A stretch of DNA of 64,000 bases from Nyssa sinensis (taxonomy: Eukaryota; Streptophyta; Magnoliopsida; Cornales; Nyssaceae): contig CM018032.1 of the NCBI GenBank assembly GCA_008638375.1, positions 1,180,001 through 1,244,000 on the forward strand, in the 5' to 3' direction. The position numbers and the translations under genes are program-made. Position 1 is the stretch's first letter, and each line of letters opens with the position of its first letter. Below the pieces are notes generated by a model that saw nothing but the letters and a program-made list of their open reading frames with translations, was not told where the DNA came from and ran no database searches. Positions 1 to 12,000 of this stretch are shown in pieces.

Positions 1-413
1 TTAGTCATTAATACCAAATAACTCTTTACTTATTAAAAACTAGTATAAAAGATTTAGAGCTAATTTGTTTATGCAATATGAATTTGTTATATATTTGCTA
101 TAAAATATGTAAAATTATTATAAACCATAAAATAATACATATATATTGTGTAATATCTACGGATTAGACAATTTGACACAAGTTACATATAATATAATAA
201 ATAAAAATATAGTAAATTAAATCTATTATAATTAGTAACTAAGTATTAAAATAAATTATTTATCTACATTTTATTTTCATTACTTTTACTTATCATTTTC
301 TATTATTTTTTAGGAAAAATAGAAATATCTTTTTATAATTTTGGGTTTTAATCTTTCAATGTTCTCCTTTTAAAAAACAAATTGATATTATCTTTTACCA
401 ACTTCTAGAAGTA
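1..413. other. AT-rich spacer, no gene seen
   Basis: Very AT-rich sequence. I see no coding potential, no terminal repeats and no recognisable element. Confidence 0.5.
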
Positions 414-640
414 TTGTTGATACCAAAAAAATGTTTTCACTGTTTTGGTATGTTTCCACTAGTTTCGGTATATTTTTACGGAAACAAATTTGTTTTCATG
501 AAAACATGTGAATTTCGGTATTTCACTAGTGTTTCGTTTCGGTTCACTAGGAAACAGAAACGTTTCGGTTCACTAAAAAACAGAAACGTTTCGGCCGTTT
601 CGATGGAAACGAAACTTTTTGATCCCTGTTTTTAGGGCAA
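414..640. repeat. Low-complexity repeat, possible small TIR element
   Basis: The segment is built from repeated variants of 'gaaacagaaacgtttcgg' on both strands. Its left edge reads 'gttgataccaaaaaa' and the reverse complement of its right edge reads 'cagggatcaaaaagtttc', which resemble each other. This looks like a decayed miniature inverted-repeat element of hAT type. No target-site duplication could be identified, so the class is a guess. Confidence 0.3.
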
Positions 641-2106
641 GAGGGACATTGTGGCTTAGCAGCTCGATTTAGGTTTATAGTTAATTTATTAGAGACGAGT
701 AGCAGATAACAACATTGGAATATTTTGTTCATGTAATTGGGAATCCCATTTTTTCCCCTCTTTAGATCAGTTAAGTAATTGGTGAATCCCATTCTGAGGT
801 GAGATTTCCTTTAGAAGCAAATATATAGCGATTTTGCAAACTTAGGGATGGTGATGGTCTCGAATTATCGGGTAAACACCCCTCCTCTCTCGAGATGGAT
901 TTGAGGAGGGATTAAACGGATTAGAAGTGGGATTGGGGAGAAAGATCAAAACCAAACTCGGGGTTGGGGTGGGATTAAATTTAGAGGAGATTGGCCCCAC
1001 CTTCCCCCTATAAGCTATTTAATTTACTAAAAGTCCCAATTTTTGTTTTAGAATTTCTAAAGCACTTCGTGTATATTGCACTCGAGTGTTTTTCACACCT
1101 CATGGTTCATGACCACTTTTTACTTCCTCATCTATGCTGGCACCATCCTTTCCTGATCTCTACGGGAGACAAAGTTGAAGATATTTTCACTACGACAAAA
1201 ATGCTTAGATTTGAGATCAAAGTTCTTTTCTCTAGTTTCGTGGTTTTGCATCTTTTCATCAATCTTATTAAGGTTTTCATCTGGTGGGTGAAGGGAATCA
1301 CTGAATTGTTGGCTTGTTTAGGGTTGCTAGTTATTAGTCTCCTTTCTGTTTTATTTCCTTCGCTGTTAGTTTCTTTTTCTGCTTGGGACTAAGGTCCAAG
1401 CCTATAAATAATTGTAATAGCAGAGGGGCTAATACATTGAAGAGTAACGGAAGGCTGGAGAATGGATGTTTGGTCCCCTTGGAGATATCAAATTTCCCTT
1501 TTTTCTTCTCTATTTTTTTGCTTATTTATTTTTATTATTATTATTATCAAACTGCTCTTAATTCTCATTGATAGAAACTGGTTCTATCATCTATGTATTA
1601 GAGCAGTCAATTCATGGTTAGAAGATGGTTTTGCGTGCTGAGTTAATGGAAAATATGGATATCTTCACTGGCAGGATCAAGAGAATGATTGAACATGGGA
1701 TGAGGGGATGAGGGAAATACATAAAATCATTTGACTTGCTGGTGCAGTCAGTTTCTTCTCAATATTGATAGGTGGAAAGAGAAAATGGATAAGCAAGAGG
1801 GTTTTTTTTTTTTCTTTTTATATGTAAGCAAGAGATTACATGTGCTTTCAATTTACTTTCATCTATAGTTGATGGAAGATCGAGAAAACGTACCTTCAAG
1901 TTGACAATTTGTTTGTGTGCCCACTACAAACATGCTTGTGTTAATAATGACGTGGTCAATCTAAAAGCACTAGTTGTAAAGTAGAGGGGATGATCAAATT
2001 TTTGGAGTTTTAGATAGACCACGAAGTGAATTGGCCACCTCCATGGAAGAGCAATAAAAACTTGAACCTTGCAGGAAAGGTTGTTTTTAAGTGGGGTGGA
2101 ATGATA
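641..2106. other. Spacer, no gene recognised
   Basis: Open frames occur (for example a hydrophobic one at 991-1392), but none shows a family signature, an ATG in plant context or a splice pattern. Nothing else is recognised. Confidence 0.4.
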
Positions 2107-2375
2107 AAATCTGTTAGAATCTAATATTTTTGAAATATTTTTAGATTATGATTTTATTTCCATCTTTAGGGTAGGTATTTATTAGGAAGTTTCTATTATT
2201 AGATTCTACTTCTTATATTTAATTTTATAGGAATTGGTGTTTCTATGAAGAGTCATGTAATTTTATGAATAAGGGCAATGGAAATCTATGAGAGTGCAGA
2301 TGCTGTATGACTATTAATAATGAACTAGAAGAACAAGGCATAATTTTCTTGGAAGCTAATCCCCCTTGAAGTGAT
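2107..2375. repeat. Possible copia-type LTR fragment
   Basis: The stretch opens with 'tgttagaatctaata' and is AT-rich throughout, a composition typical of short copia LTRs. There is no matching end or target duplication, so this remains a weak call. Confidence 0.25.
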
Positions 2376-2384
2376 TCTGAGAGA

Positions 2385-2937
2385 GATATTTAAGATTTTT
2401 ATTTTTATAAGATTTATATATAAAAGAGATATTTAACAAAATAATCCAAAAAAATTAAAAAGGGTTACCAAAACTTTCGGGCCAATACAACCTCAAAAAG
2501 GTCTTTTGGCCTTGAAATTTTTTAAATTTTTTTATTTCATAACTGATTACACTAAATTGATTTTCATGCTTATAATCATTTTTTGTTATTATTTATATTA
2601 CTTGTTGTAATGTTATTCAAATTAAATGGTATTTCTTATTAGTTTTACTTTAAAAAAACTCATATAAAATAATAAAATATCTTCTCAGGTGTTATTTAAA
2701 AGAAAAATATTTTTTTAAGTGTTAAAAAATTAAAAAATAAGAACAAAAAATATTAAAATGTGATAAATTGTTGTTAAGATATGCATATTAGGGATTTTTA
2801 AGAGATTTGCTAGTGTTTGAAGAAAATTCACAGTTGCGGTTTCCGATTCTTATTACGAATGACCCTATACTCCCGATACCATTACATTGCGACCGCAATT
2901 GCAACCGCATCGTATCCCGCTAACGCGATTTGAATAC
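2385..2937. mobile_element. Truncated copy of a TIR element (family X, copy 1)
   Basis: This segment matches the right three quarters of the element at 3,212-3,925. Shared stretches include 'gagttaccaaaac'-like and 'ttgcggtttccga' sequences and a right end of the form 'gcgatttgaat/gtgatttaaat'. The left roughly 220 bp of the family are missing. The right edge abuts the LINE reading frame at 2,938. Copies 1 and 2 lie in the same orientation. Confidence 0.6.
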
Positions 2938-5310
2938 ATGATGTCTAGAGCCATGGGAGGCAACCTTACTACTAGATTTAGCGTGGGAGAGAGGATTGGG
3001 GAGAGGGCTGTCTCATCTTTTGTTTGCTGACAATACAATGGTTTTTGTGAAGCGAAGGAGTCCAAGTTGAGATACTTAAGGTGTGTTTTGCTTTGCTTTG
3101 AGGCGGTGTTCGGGTTGAAAGTTAATTTGAATGAGAGTGAGCTTATTCTGATAGATGAGTTAATGGACATTGAATTTGGCTTGGAATCTGGGATGTAAGG
3201 TAGGGACTACGACATCGTTTTAAATAATGGCCATTACGTATCATATCAGCTATTACGTATTGATTTTTTGACCCTCTAAAAGACTGATACTGATACTGAC
3301 CGATATATCGGTGTGACCAAATTCATAGTTGTATCACCCGATATTGTTATGGGCCGTTAAGGACCAGCACGATTATTTTGAATTTTTTTTTTCCAAAATT
3401 TTAATTTTAATTTTTTTTCCAGAATTCTTATAATTTCTATTCTATTAGATTTATATACAAGAGAGATTCTTAGCAAAATAATCCTAAAAAAATTGAAATG
3501 AGTTACCAAAACATTCAGGCCTATTGGCCTAAAAAGTTTTAAATTTTTTTATTCCATAACTAATCGCACTAAATTGATTTTGATGCTTATAATAATTTTT
3601 TTTGTTATTATTTATATTATTTGTTATAATGTTATTCAAATTAAATGATATTTCCTATTAATTTAACTTTAAAAATTCATATGAAATAATAAAATATCTT
3701 CTTAGGTGTTAATTATAAGAAAAATATTTTTCTAGGTGTTAGAAAATTGAAAAATAACATTAAAAAGTAGTAAATCGTGATTAATTGTAGTTAAGATATG
3801 TGTATCATTGATTTCTAAGAGATATATTAGTGTTTGAAAAAAATTCATGGTTGCGGTTTCCGACTCTCATTACAGATGATCTGATACTCCGGATATTGTT
3901 ACACCGCGACCGTGATTTAAATCTATGGACTACAGTGTACTTGGGATTGCCCTTTGGTGCATCTTCGATGAGCAAGGTTATGTGGGATCAGATCATAGAT
4001 AGATTTTAGCGAATATTGGCAGAAAGGGAAAAAGTTAACATTGATAAAGAACATGTTGGCAAGCCTCCCTTCTTATTATGTCCTTATTTCCGATTCTAGT
4101 TTCGGTGGAGAAGAAGTTGGATAAAATCCAAAGGGACTTTTTGTGGGATGGAAAAGAGGGGGAAAGGAAAATGCACTTAGTCAATTGGGACAGGATCTAA
4201 AACCTGATGAAGGAAGAATGATTGGATATTAAGGAGTTGAGAGTGTTCAATAAAGCTTCATTGGGGAAATGACTATGGAGATTTGTAATAGAAAGGGGCA
4301 ATGTTGAGGAGGGTGATGGAGGTCAAATATGGGTGTGAGGTAGAACGAAGTTTTTTCTTCGAAGAATTGGATTTTCTATTGGGAATGGAGCTCAGGTGAG
4401 TTTTTGGAAAGATGTTCGGTGTGATGATATGGCTTTGAGGGACAAATTTCCCTACCTGTTTCAAATTGCTGCCAATTTGGAGCCAAAGGTGATGGAATAT
4501 TTATCATTCTCGGCGGGCAGTGCTGTTTTGGATTCTTGCTTTCAAAGGAACTTTAATGATTGGGAGATGGAAGAGGTAGTGAACTTATTTGGCCTTCTTC
4601 ACTAGTCCAATCGTCGAGGGGATGCTAGGGATATGATAGTTTGGGGGGACAACAACAGTAAACAGTTTATAGTTCGATCCTATTACAAGTATCTCTCTAA
4701 GAACGGGGACATGAGTTTTCATTGGATAGTGATTTGGGGTATAAAAGCTCTTCTAAAAGCTTTTTTTTTTTTTTTTGTTTGGACCCTAGCATGGGAAGTG
4801 GTTCTAACAATGGATAATCTTCGAAAGAGAGGCTTCGATCTTTCAAGGAGGTGTGGCATGCGTTCGAGAGAGGAGGAATCCATTGGCCACCTTTTTTCTC
4901 TACTATTCTTTTGTGAGGGAACTGTGGAGCTTTTTGTTCACTCTTTTTGGATGTTGTTGGGTTATGCCTTCTTTGGTTGTGGATTTTTAGAGAGGGTGGG
5001 GGGGGCGGGGGGGGGGGGGTGTGTGGCTATAAAAGGGTACAAAAATTTTGGAGGATGGGTTCTACTTGCTTATTTTGGTGTATTTGGAAGGAAAGGAATT
5101 GATGTTTTTTTGAGTGAGAGACAATGTCTATTTGTAGATTTAAAGATTGTCTTTTGAAGTTATATACTTTTGGATCATAGAGGCATACTACTCGTACATA
5201 TATAATTTTGTAGATTTTGTTGAAAATATGGGATTTTAATTTTTGCGAGTCTCTTTTTGTAAATGGGTTCGTCTCCCTTGGGCATCTTTAATTCGATTCT
5301 CTTATAATTT
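2938..5310 (+). pseudogene. Decayed L1-like LINE, reverse transcriptase C-terminal half
   Basis: Fragments of a plant L1-type ORF2 read in the plus direction. They include the reverse-transcriptase region with a damaged FADD box (FADNT near 3,030), the segment ending KVNLNESEL (about 3,115-3,145), YLGLPFGASSMSK (about 3,938-3,975), and the downstream C-terminal domain to about 5,157. Numerous stops and frameshifts show it is dead. The 5' half (endonuclease) is absent, as is usual for LINEs truncated during reverse transcription. A homopolymer T tract sits inside the coding region at about 4,761-4,777. The frame is interrupted by a TIR element at 3,212-3,925. The 3' end is near 5,310, before an AT-rich tail. 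It belongs to the same family as the LINE in the aminopeptidase intron. Confidence 0.8.
3212..3925. mobile_element. Non-autonomous TIR element nested in the LINE (family X, copy 2)
   Basis: A 714-bp non-coding insertion splits the LINE frame. The ends are imperfect inverted repeats: 'gttttaaataatggcc' at the left and, on the opposite strand, 'gatttaaatcacggtc' at the right. It is flanked by 'gggactacg' (3,203-3,211) and 'tggactaca' (3,926-3,934), a 9-bp duplication with two end mismatches. A 9-bp duplication fits the Mutator-like superfamily. LINE reading resumes directly after it with YLGLPFGAS. Confidence 0.65.
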
Positions 5311-7862
5311 TTTTTATTATAAAATATATATGTATGTATATAGGATATTTGATCTATAATTGAATGTGTATATATGTAATTTGAGGAGCATAGACACGTT
5401 TTGAAGGCGAGAGTGTCGGTGTATGATACGTTTGGGACATAGACATGTTCTGGACACGCTGGGACATGGTTGAGTATCCAAAATTTTTTTCTTTTTGAAA
5501 ATTTTGAACTTGTTCCTGACATGGCTGGACATGCTCAGACACGATACGGTGAAGGAAAGAGGAAGATGAGTATCCAAAAAAAAAAAAAAGATTGAGAAGT
5601 AGAGAATCATCAAACAGTTAAGGTAAAGAAAGAGAAGATAGATAGCCTACTTGTGCTTGTGTGAGATCGACGACCCATGTGCTTTCTTTTCTTCTTCTTC
5701 TTCTCTAACCTCGATCTGTCTCTGATCTTGTGATCTTTGTATTTTATCGTTGAACCTCTCTCCTCTCTCTAATCTCGATCTCGTGATCTCTCTCCATCAT
5801 CATTGAACAGTCTCGAACCCTTTTGCTTGATGACCACACCAACCCCCCTCTCCGTTTTGACGACCTGACCACCCCTCCCCAATCCTTTTGACATGACCCC
5901 CTCCCTTCTTTGTTATTACTAATTTTTTAATAATTGTTATTAAAAGTTAAATTGGTTTAACCTATAAACAAATTCAATTGGTTTAATTTGTGTTTATTTT
6001 TTTTTAATTTTCATTATTAAAAGTATAAATAATAAATTTCTTTCTTACTTGGTACCACTTTGATGGATTAAATAATAATAATAATTTATATATATATATA
6101 TTTATTTCGCCAATATGCTTATTTTATATCACTAAATTAGTTTAAAATAGTTTATATTAATTTTTAGTAAATCAACTTCATGGAACCGGTCATAAAATAG
6201 GTTTTTTTATTATTAATATTAATTTTTGATAGGTAATTGAAATATAAAATATATAAAAATAAATATAATAATTAGCATGTCTTCAACGTGTCTGTGAGCT
6301 GACCAATTTTTTTTTTTCTGTGCGGGGTCCTACACATCTTCTTTATCTAGTTCACATGATGTTGTAGTTTTTATTGTTACAGGCACGCCACCCTGTGAGA
6401 AGTAACAGAGCTTCATTAGAGCTTCTTGGTATCTGTGTCTTCCTTTTTTGAAAAATTCCTTGTTGGTGTGTCTGTGTCCCTTATCCCTATCCATGGTTCT
6501 TGGTGTGTGATCTTTGAATTTCTAGATTTGAATTTTGATTTGTCTGTATTGATCTATCCATTCCCTTGTCCCAAGCTGGGTTTGAGATCTAATTCTAAGA
6601 TTTTCTAGGGTTCGTTTACATGTGAACTCTGGAATTTGACTCTGGTGTATTGGGATCAGGGTTGAAGTGGGAAAGGGCTTGGAGATTTTAATTGGGGTCA
6701 GGAACATGATTGACTTGCCTCAGGGTGGTTTGGGACTGCGGCAGGATTCCTTTTTGGCTGGGTGGGGTCCGGGACTCGGGATAGAGGTTCCCTGTCCCAT
6801 TCCTGATCTGTTGCCATCCTGTGCAAACTTGCCTTCACCAGGAACAGGTGCCAACTTTATGCTTGGCTGCTAGATATTGATTAAAAGAGAGTTTTTAGTC
6901 TCATGTAGCCATTTGCATGATTTATTGGTTTTAAGATCTGCTTCAGATATACTAAGAACATCAATTTAGTGGACTTCTTGTTCATATGATGGATCAGAGT
7001 CCATGATGTCAAATTCACTATTCTTCCATTCTTATATAATATTTCTTAACAAAATTATTTCCAGGTGTGAAATTGAGAAAGTATCTTCCCTTGAATGTTT
7101 TCTTATAATGGCTGGTGAGAGATGTAAGGTCGGTGCACAAATGGGTTTGGACAACAGTTGTGGATCTTATACAGAAAGATCAGTTTTTGGCATTTGGAAG
7201 CAGTCAGGATCAAGCATAGACTTAGGAAGTAGGCATTAATTTATCTTAAAGTTTTAGGAGATTGAAGAGATGGAGGGTTCACTGGACATCTGCTTCTGAG
7301 GCAGCTACATGTTACTCTCAAAGAGTCAGAACCCTAACGTTCTTGTTATGGAACATAGTTATATTTATGCTGTGTGTGGTACCTCTCCTCCTCTCTTTCT
7401 CTAAAGAAGTACAAGAGTCTGGGAGTTCACTTTAGTTTTTTCTTCCATTTGTCATTGTGATATTTTGGACTTCAGACATTGTTATTGCCAATGAAGATTT
7501 CTGTACTTTTTAACGGCGACTTGTTTTATCCAAAATAAAATTATTTTTATCTTCCTATAATATCAGGTGGGAAAATATATTGATATTTGTGGTTTCATTC
7601 AGTACAAAATACAAAGTTGAAACTTTTACATCCTAGAATAACCTCATCAGTGGCAGTCATCTCTGTTGCATGGACTTCACAATTGTATATGATGATGATG
7701 ATGATGATGATGATGACGACGATGATAACCTACCGTAAATTCATTACCACCAGACTAAAAACCTTTCAGAATAACTTTCTGAAAGTGAATATCATCCTTT
7801 TTAGGCTTTGGTTCAACGTGAGAATGATGGCTGCAAGCTTTTGCATTTTAAGTTTCTAACAG
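5311..7862. other. Unassigned region with transcript-like stretches and an ATG microsatellite
   Basis: No gene is recognised. A pyrimidine-rich stretch at 5,680-5,830 resembles a plant 5' UTR. At 7,060-7,239 a short open frame ending GSSIDLGSRH follows a good intron acceptor ('ttatttccag' just before 7,065), and an 'aataaaa' sits near 7,535. These could be remnants of a small or broken gene, but I find no homologue. A run of ATG/ACG trinucleotides lies at about 7,686-7,725. Confidence 0.25.
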
Positions 7863-8393
7863 CTAAGAAGCACAGACGTGGACAAGACATGACACGGACT
7901 CGTAGACTTGTGGATACGATATTTCTCAATAAAGTAGGCCACAAATAAGTCAAGGACACGTTGAATATATATATATATATATTTAATATTTTTTATATGA
8001 CTATATAATAAAAACTTAATATTATTTCAATTAAAATTGGCATAAAACATATAAATCACAAAAAATATTATTAAAATATTAAACTAACAAAGTCATTAAA
8101 TAAAAATTTAAGAACTTTATTTAATCATCAACATCCATAATTCAAGTTCCAAAACAAATTTACTAACTATTACATCAAACATAAATATGTAACCAAAAAA
8201 AAAAGAAAAGGAGGAAGAAGAGGGAAAAAAATCTAAAAAAAGAAAAAGAAAAAACCTAGAAAAGTTTCCTAACGTGTTGATAATGTGTCCGAAATTCAAA
8301 AAAAAGAATGGACACTTTTTTTGCATATCCGACACGTATCCGAACGTGTCCGAACAGACACGTGAGCCAAAATAGAGTCTCCTTGCTTCATAG
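7863..8393. mobile_element. hAT-like miniature element (family H, copy A)
   Basis: 531 bp with ends 'ctaagaagcac' and, on the other strand, 'ctatgaagcaa'. It is flanked by 'tctaacag' (7,855-7,862) and 'tctaacaa' (8,394-8,401), an 8-bp target duplication with one mismatch, as expected for hAT transposons. Subterminal regions are full of 'gacacgt'-type motifs. There is no coding capacity. It shares ends and interior with the copies at 16,084 (opposite orientation) and 35,473 (same orientation). Confidence 0.8.
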
Positions 8394-9013
8394 TCTAACA
8401 ACATGTATTTTTCATAAACCCTTGTTTTATATATGTAGCCAACATTAGTATTATAGCCTCATTTTTTTTTTTTTATAATTCTAATTAAAACTAGATGGGT
8501 GTATTCCAATTCTTCACATCATTTTAATTTTTTATGCGTGTACCCTTGCCCTTTGGAACCGTCCTTGTTTTCCAAACACTGACACTTTGGGCTGTGTCCT
8601 TGACACCTTTGTATCTAAAATTTTATGAGTTCACAGGATTTGGTACTTAGACGCATGTTCACCTGACACACATGCTCAAGTCCATGTAACATAGGTGATC
8701 GTGTAGTTTCACATATCTTCAGAGTTGGTTGATAGATAAATCTGATAATTGCAGCTAAATAGGTCTGTTAATATCTGATACCTGCTTAAATGATGATCAT
8801 GTGAAGAAATTGAGAGATATACTATACAGTGCATTGCTCATTATGGTTACTTATCAAAAAGAAAAATTTATTTCTTATTGTGCTCATTATATCACTCGAA
8901 TATCTTAAACTACTTTCTAGTCGCATTCTTAAATTCCAAATGTTGTTCTTCATTAATTATTTTTAATTGAAACTTAAAACACATTGTTTTATGTGGCTTC
9001 TTCTTGCAATTAG
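8394..9013. other. Non-coding sequence upstream of the first aminopeptidase exon seen
   Basis: Probably intron if the gene continues upstream. I searched by eye for exons carrying the GAMEN or HExxH motifs here and back to position 1 and found none. Confidence 0.5.
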
Positions 9014-12000
9014 AGGGCACTTGCTTCATACATAAAAAAATATGCTTGCTCAAATGCAAAGACAGAAGACTTGTGGGCTGTTCTTGAGGAGGAATCTGGT
9101 GAACCTGTGAACAAGCTAATGAATTCATGGACAAAGCAAAAAGGTTACCCGGTTGTCTCTGTCAAAGTTAAAGATCAAAAGTTAGTGTTTGAGCAGGTTT
9201 TCCTACTACTTTCATCCCATTGATTTATGTTTCTCAATTACAACTTTTAACATCTCTTGACCGGAATGCATAGTCATTGGTTACATCATGTATAAATTTC
9301 ATTTTTATAGTATTAGGGAATGTAGGGAATTCTAACAACTTGCGTATTTAATCTAATGGCAGTCACAATTTTTGTTGAGTGGTTCCCATGGGGATGGGCA
9401 ATGGATTGTTCCAATAACATTATGTTGTGGCTCATATGATGCTCGTCAGAATTTTCTATTGCAATCAAAATCTGAAACTCTTGACGTGAAGGACTTCCTT
9501 GGTTGCTCAATTTTCAAAGGCAGCATTATGGAGACAGGAAAGGGAGGGAAAAACAATGAAAATTCAGAATGTTCTTGGATAAAACTTAATGTAGACCAGA
9601 CAGGTTTCTATAGGGTGAAATATGATATGGACCTAACTGGCAGACTTAGATATGCAATAGAGAGCAAATGCTTGTCTGCAACAGATAGATTTGGTAATTC
9701 TGATATTCTTATTTGTACTCGATGTTTTTAATGGTCAAAGAGAGTAGCTAACGTTCAGTTATTCTTTTCAACAGGCATTTTGGATGATTCATTTGCCCTG
9801 TCTATGGCTTGCCAGCAGTCTTTGGCCTCTTTGCTTACCTTGATGGGTGCTTACAGGGAGGAACTTGATTACACTGTTCTGTATAACTTGATTAGCGTAA
9901 TGTTCTCCATCAGATACTTTTTTATTTTTGGCTTAAAGCATATCTTTGGTCCTAATTTCCATTTTTGTTTTTACAGATAAGTTCGAAAGTTGCAAGAATT
10001 GCAGCTGATGCCGTTCCTGAATTACTGGCTGACATTAAAAGAATTTTCATTGGTCTTTTCCAGTATTCGGTGGAGTGAGTACCTTATGCACATGAATTAT
10101 GGGATTACCTTAATCTCAAAGTTTATGGCAATCTTAGAACATAGTTTAAAGCCATTGAGTGCTGCTCTGCCTAGTGGTTTCAAAACAGCAATTGGCCTTT
10201 TCCAGTATTCGGTGGAGTGAGTACCTTATGCACATGAATTACTGGATTACCTTAATCTCAAAGTTTATGACAATCTTAGAAAATAGTTTAAAGCCATTGA
10301 GTGCTGCTCTGCCTAGGTTTCAAAACAGCAATTGATAAGTCTGATATACTGAAGTCAGCTATTATGATCAGGGAAACCTATATATTTCTATTCCTTTTTA
10401 GGATGAACAGTGATGTGATTTGATATTTTAATTACATTAAGGCGATTCTATTAATAATATATCTACTGAATTTTATAAATAATAGTAGAGCTGCTAAAAT
10501 AAATTGGAGCTGTACACCTTGCTTCCAACCAGAATTCAATTGTACATGACATAAAATGGTCAAATGATACTAATCCATTTTTTCACAACTGCAGATAAAG
10601 CTGTCATAAAATATTTTTCTTAAATTAAAGAAACATATCTATTTTCAATTTTTGAACAGTTAAAATTACAATCTAGAATGGGATCAATAATAACATTTAT
10701 ATCACATGCTAGATCAATATTGTATAGTTGTTTCTTTCAGGAGGCTTTGCAGCTTTAAGATAGTTCGTTGACATGCATTTAGTGAATGAATCATGTTCCT
10801 GGTCAGTTTTGAAATTACAGCATATATGAAAATCACACTCTCTCTCTCGATAAGTCAGCGTATATGATAAGAGTAAAGCTACATGTCCCAAATTTTTGTA
10901 CCAAAAATTGCATCCCAAATGATGTGGCAATAGATAATTGGCAAATATTTATAATGTATCTAAAGCATTACTAATAATCTAATGCCACATCATTTGGGAT
11001 GCAAAATTTGGTACCAAATTTGGGACAGTATTATTGACATGATAATCTCAATGATCTAATATGTATTTTAGACCCAAAGAGCAAGCACTGTCAATCTTTG
11101 AAAGAAAAATTAGTTTCTTCCTTTCTATGCTTTTATCATTATTATTATTTTTAAATCTATTTTGATACTTTTAAATTTTTTTTACAGAAAACTTGGTTGG
11201 GATCCTAAACAAGGTGAGAGCCACTTAGATGCCATGCTGAGAGGGGAGCTCTTGACTGCCCTGGCTGAGTTTGGACACGATGTTACACAAAATGAAGCAA
11301 TTAGGCGATTTCATGCATTCTTAGATGACAGAAATACCCCCCTTCTCCCTCCTGACTTAAGAAAGGTTGAAGCATGTGAAATATTTATTGAATTCTTGTA
11401 CTTTTCCATTTACAGTTCCCTAGTTATGTGTTTTTGTACTTTCTTTTTGCAGGCAGCATATGGGGCAGTGATGAAAAATGTCTGCAGATCAAACAAATCG
11501 GGTTTTGAATCTCTTTTGAGAGTTTATAGAGAGACTGACCTGAGCCAGGAAAAAACACGAATTCTAAGTAAAGAACAATTTTTTTGTGGAAGTAATGCAA
11601 AACATTTGACCTATCAAGTTTTTGACAATTAGATGCCTGTTTTATGTTTTGTAGGTTCTTTAGCATCTTGTCCAGATCCAGATATAATTCTTGAAGTTCT
11701 CAACTTTTTACTGTCTTCTGAGGTATCTTGGGTTTTGTTTACATATTCATTCAAAAAATGTGGAGATTGATAGGCCGTAGTTTCTTAAAGCTTGGGGATG
11801 AGATTGTTTCTTTCTTCATGTAGGTTCGAAGTCAAGATGCTGTTTTTGGACTTGCTGTTAGTTGGGAAGGACACGAAACAGCTTGGCAGTGGCTGAAGGT
11901 AATATTTCATCCATTAGCCATCTAGAGAACATGAAAATAGGTATTTTTGATTAAAAAATTTATCCTTTCTGCATTCATGCATTAGAGAATGATATCCTGA

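Noticed and set aside
991..1392. 133-residue hydrophobic open frame
   Set aside because: It starts from a non-ATG codon, lies in AT-rich spacer, has no homologue I recognise and no splice context.
5375..5560. Possible fourth copy of the hAT-like family H (GACACG-type motifs)
   Set aside because: The motifs resemble the family interior, but I could find neither terminal repeats nor an 8-bp duplication. The same applies to 8,526-8,700.
7060..7239. Possible terminal exon of an unknown gene
   Set aside because: The acceptor and a downstream AATAAA are plausible, but there is no homology and no partner exon, so it is kept only as a note in the region entry.
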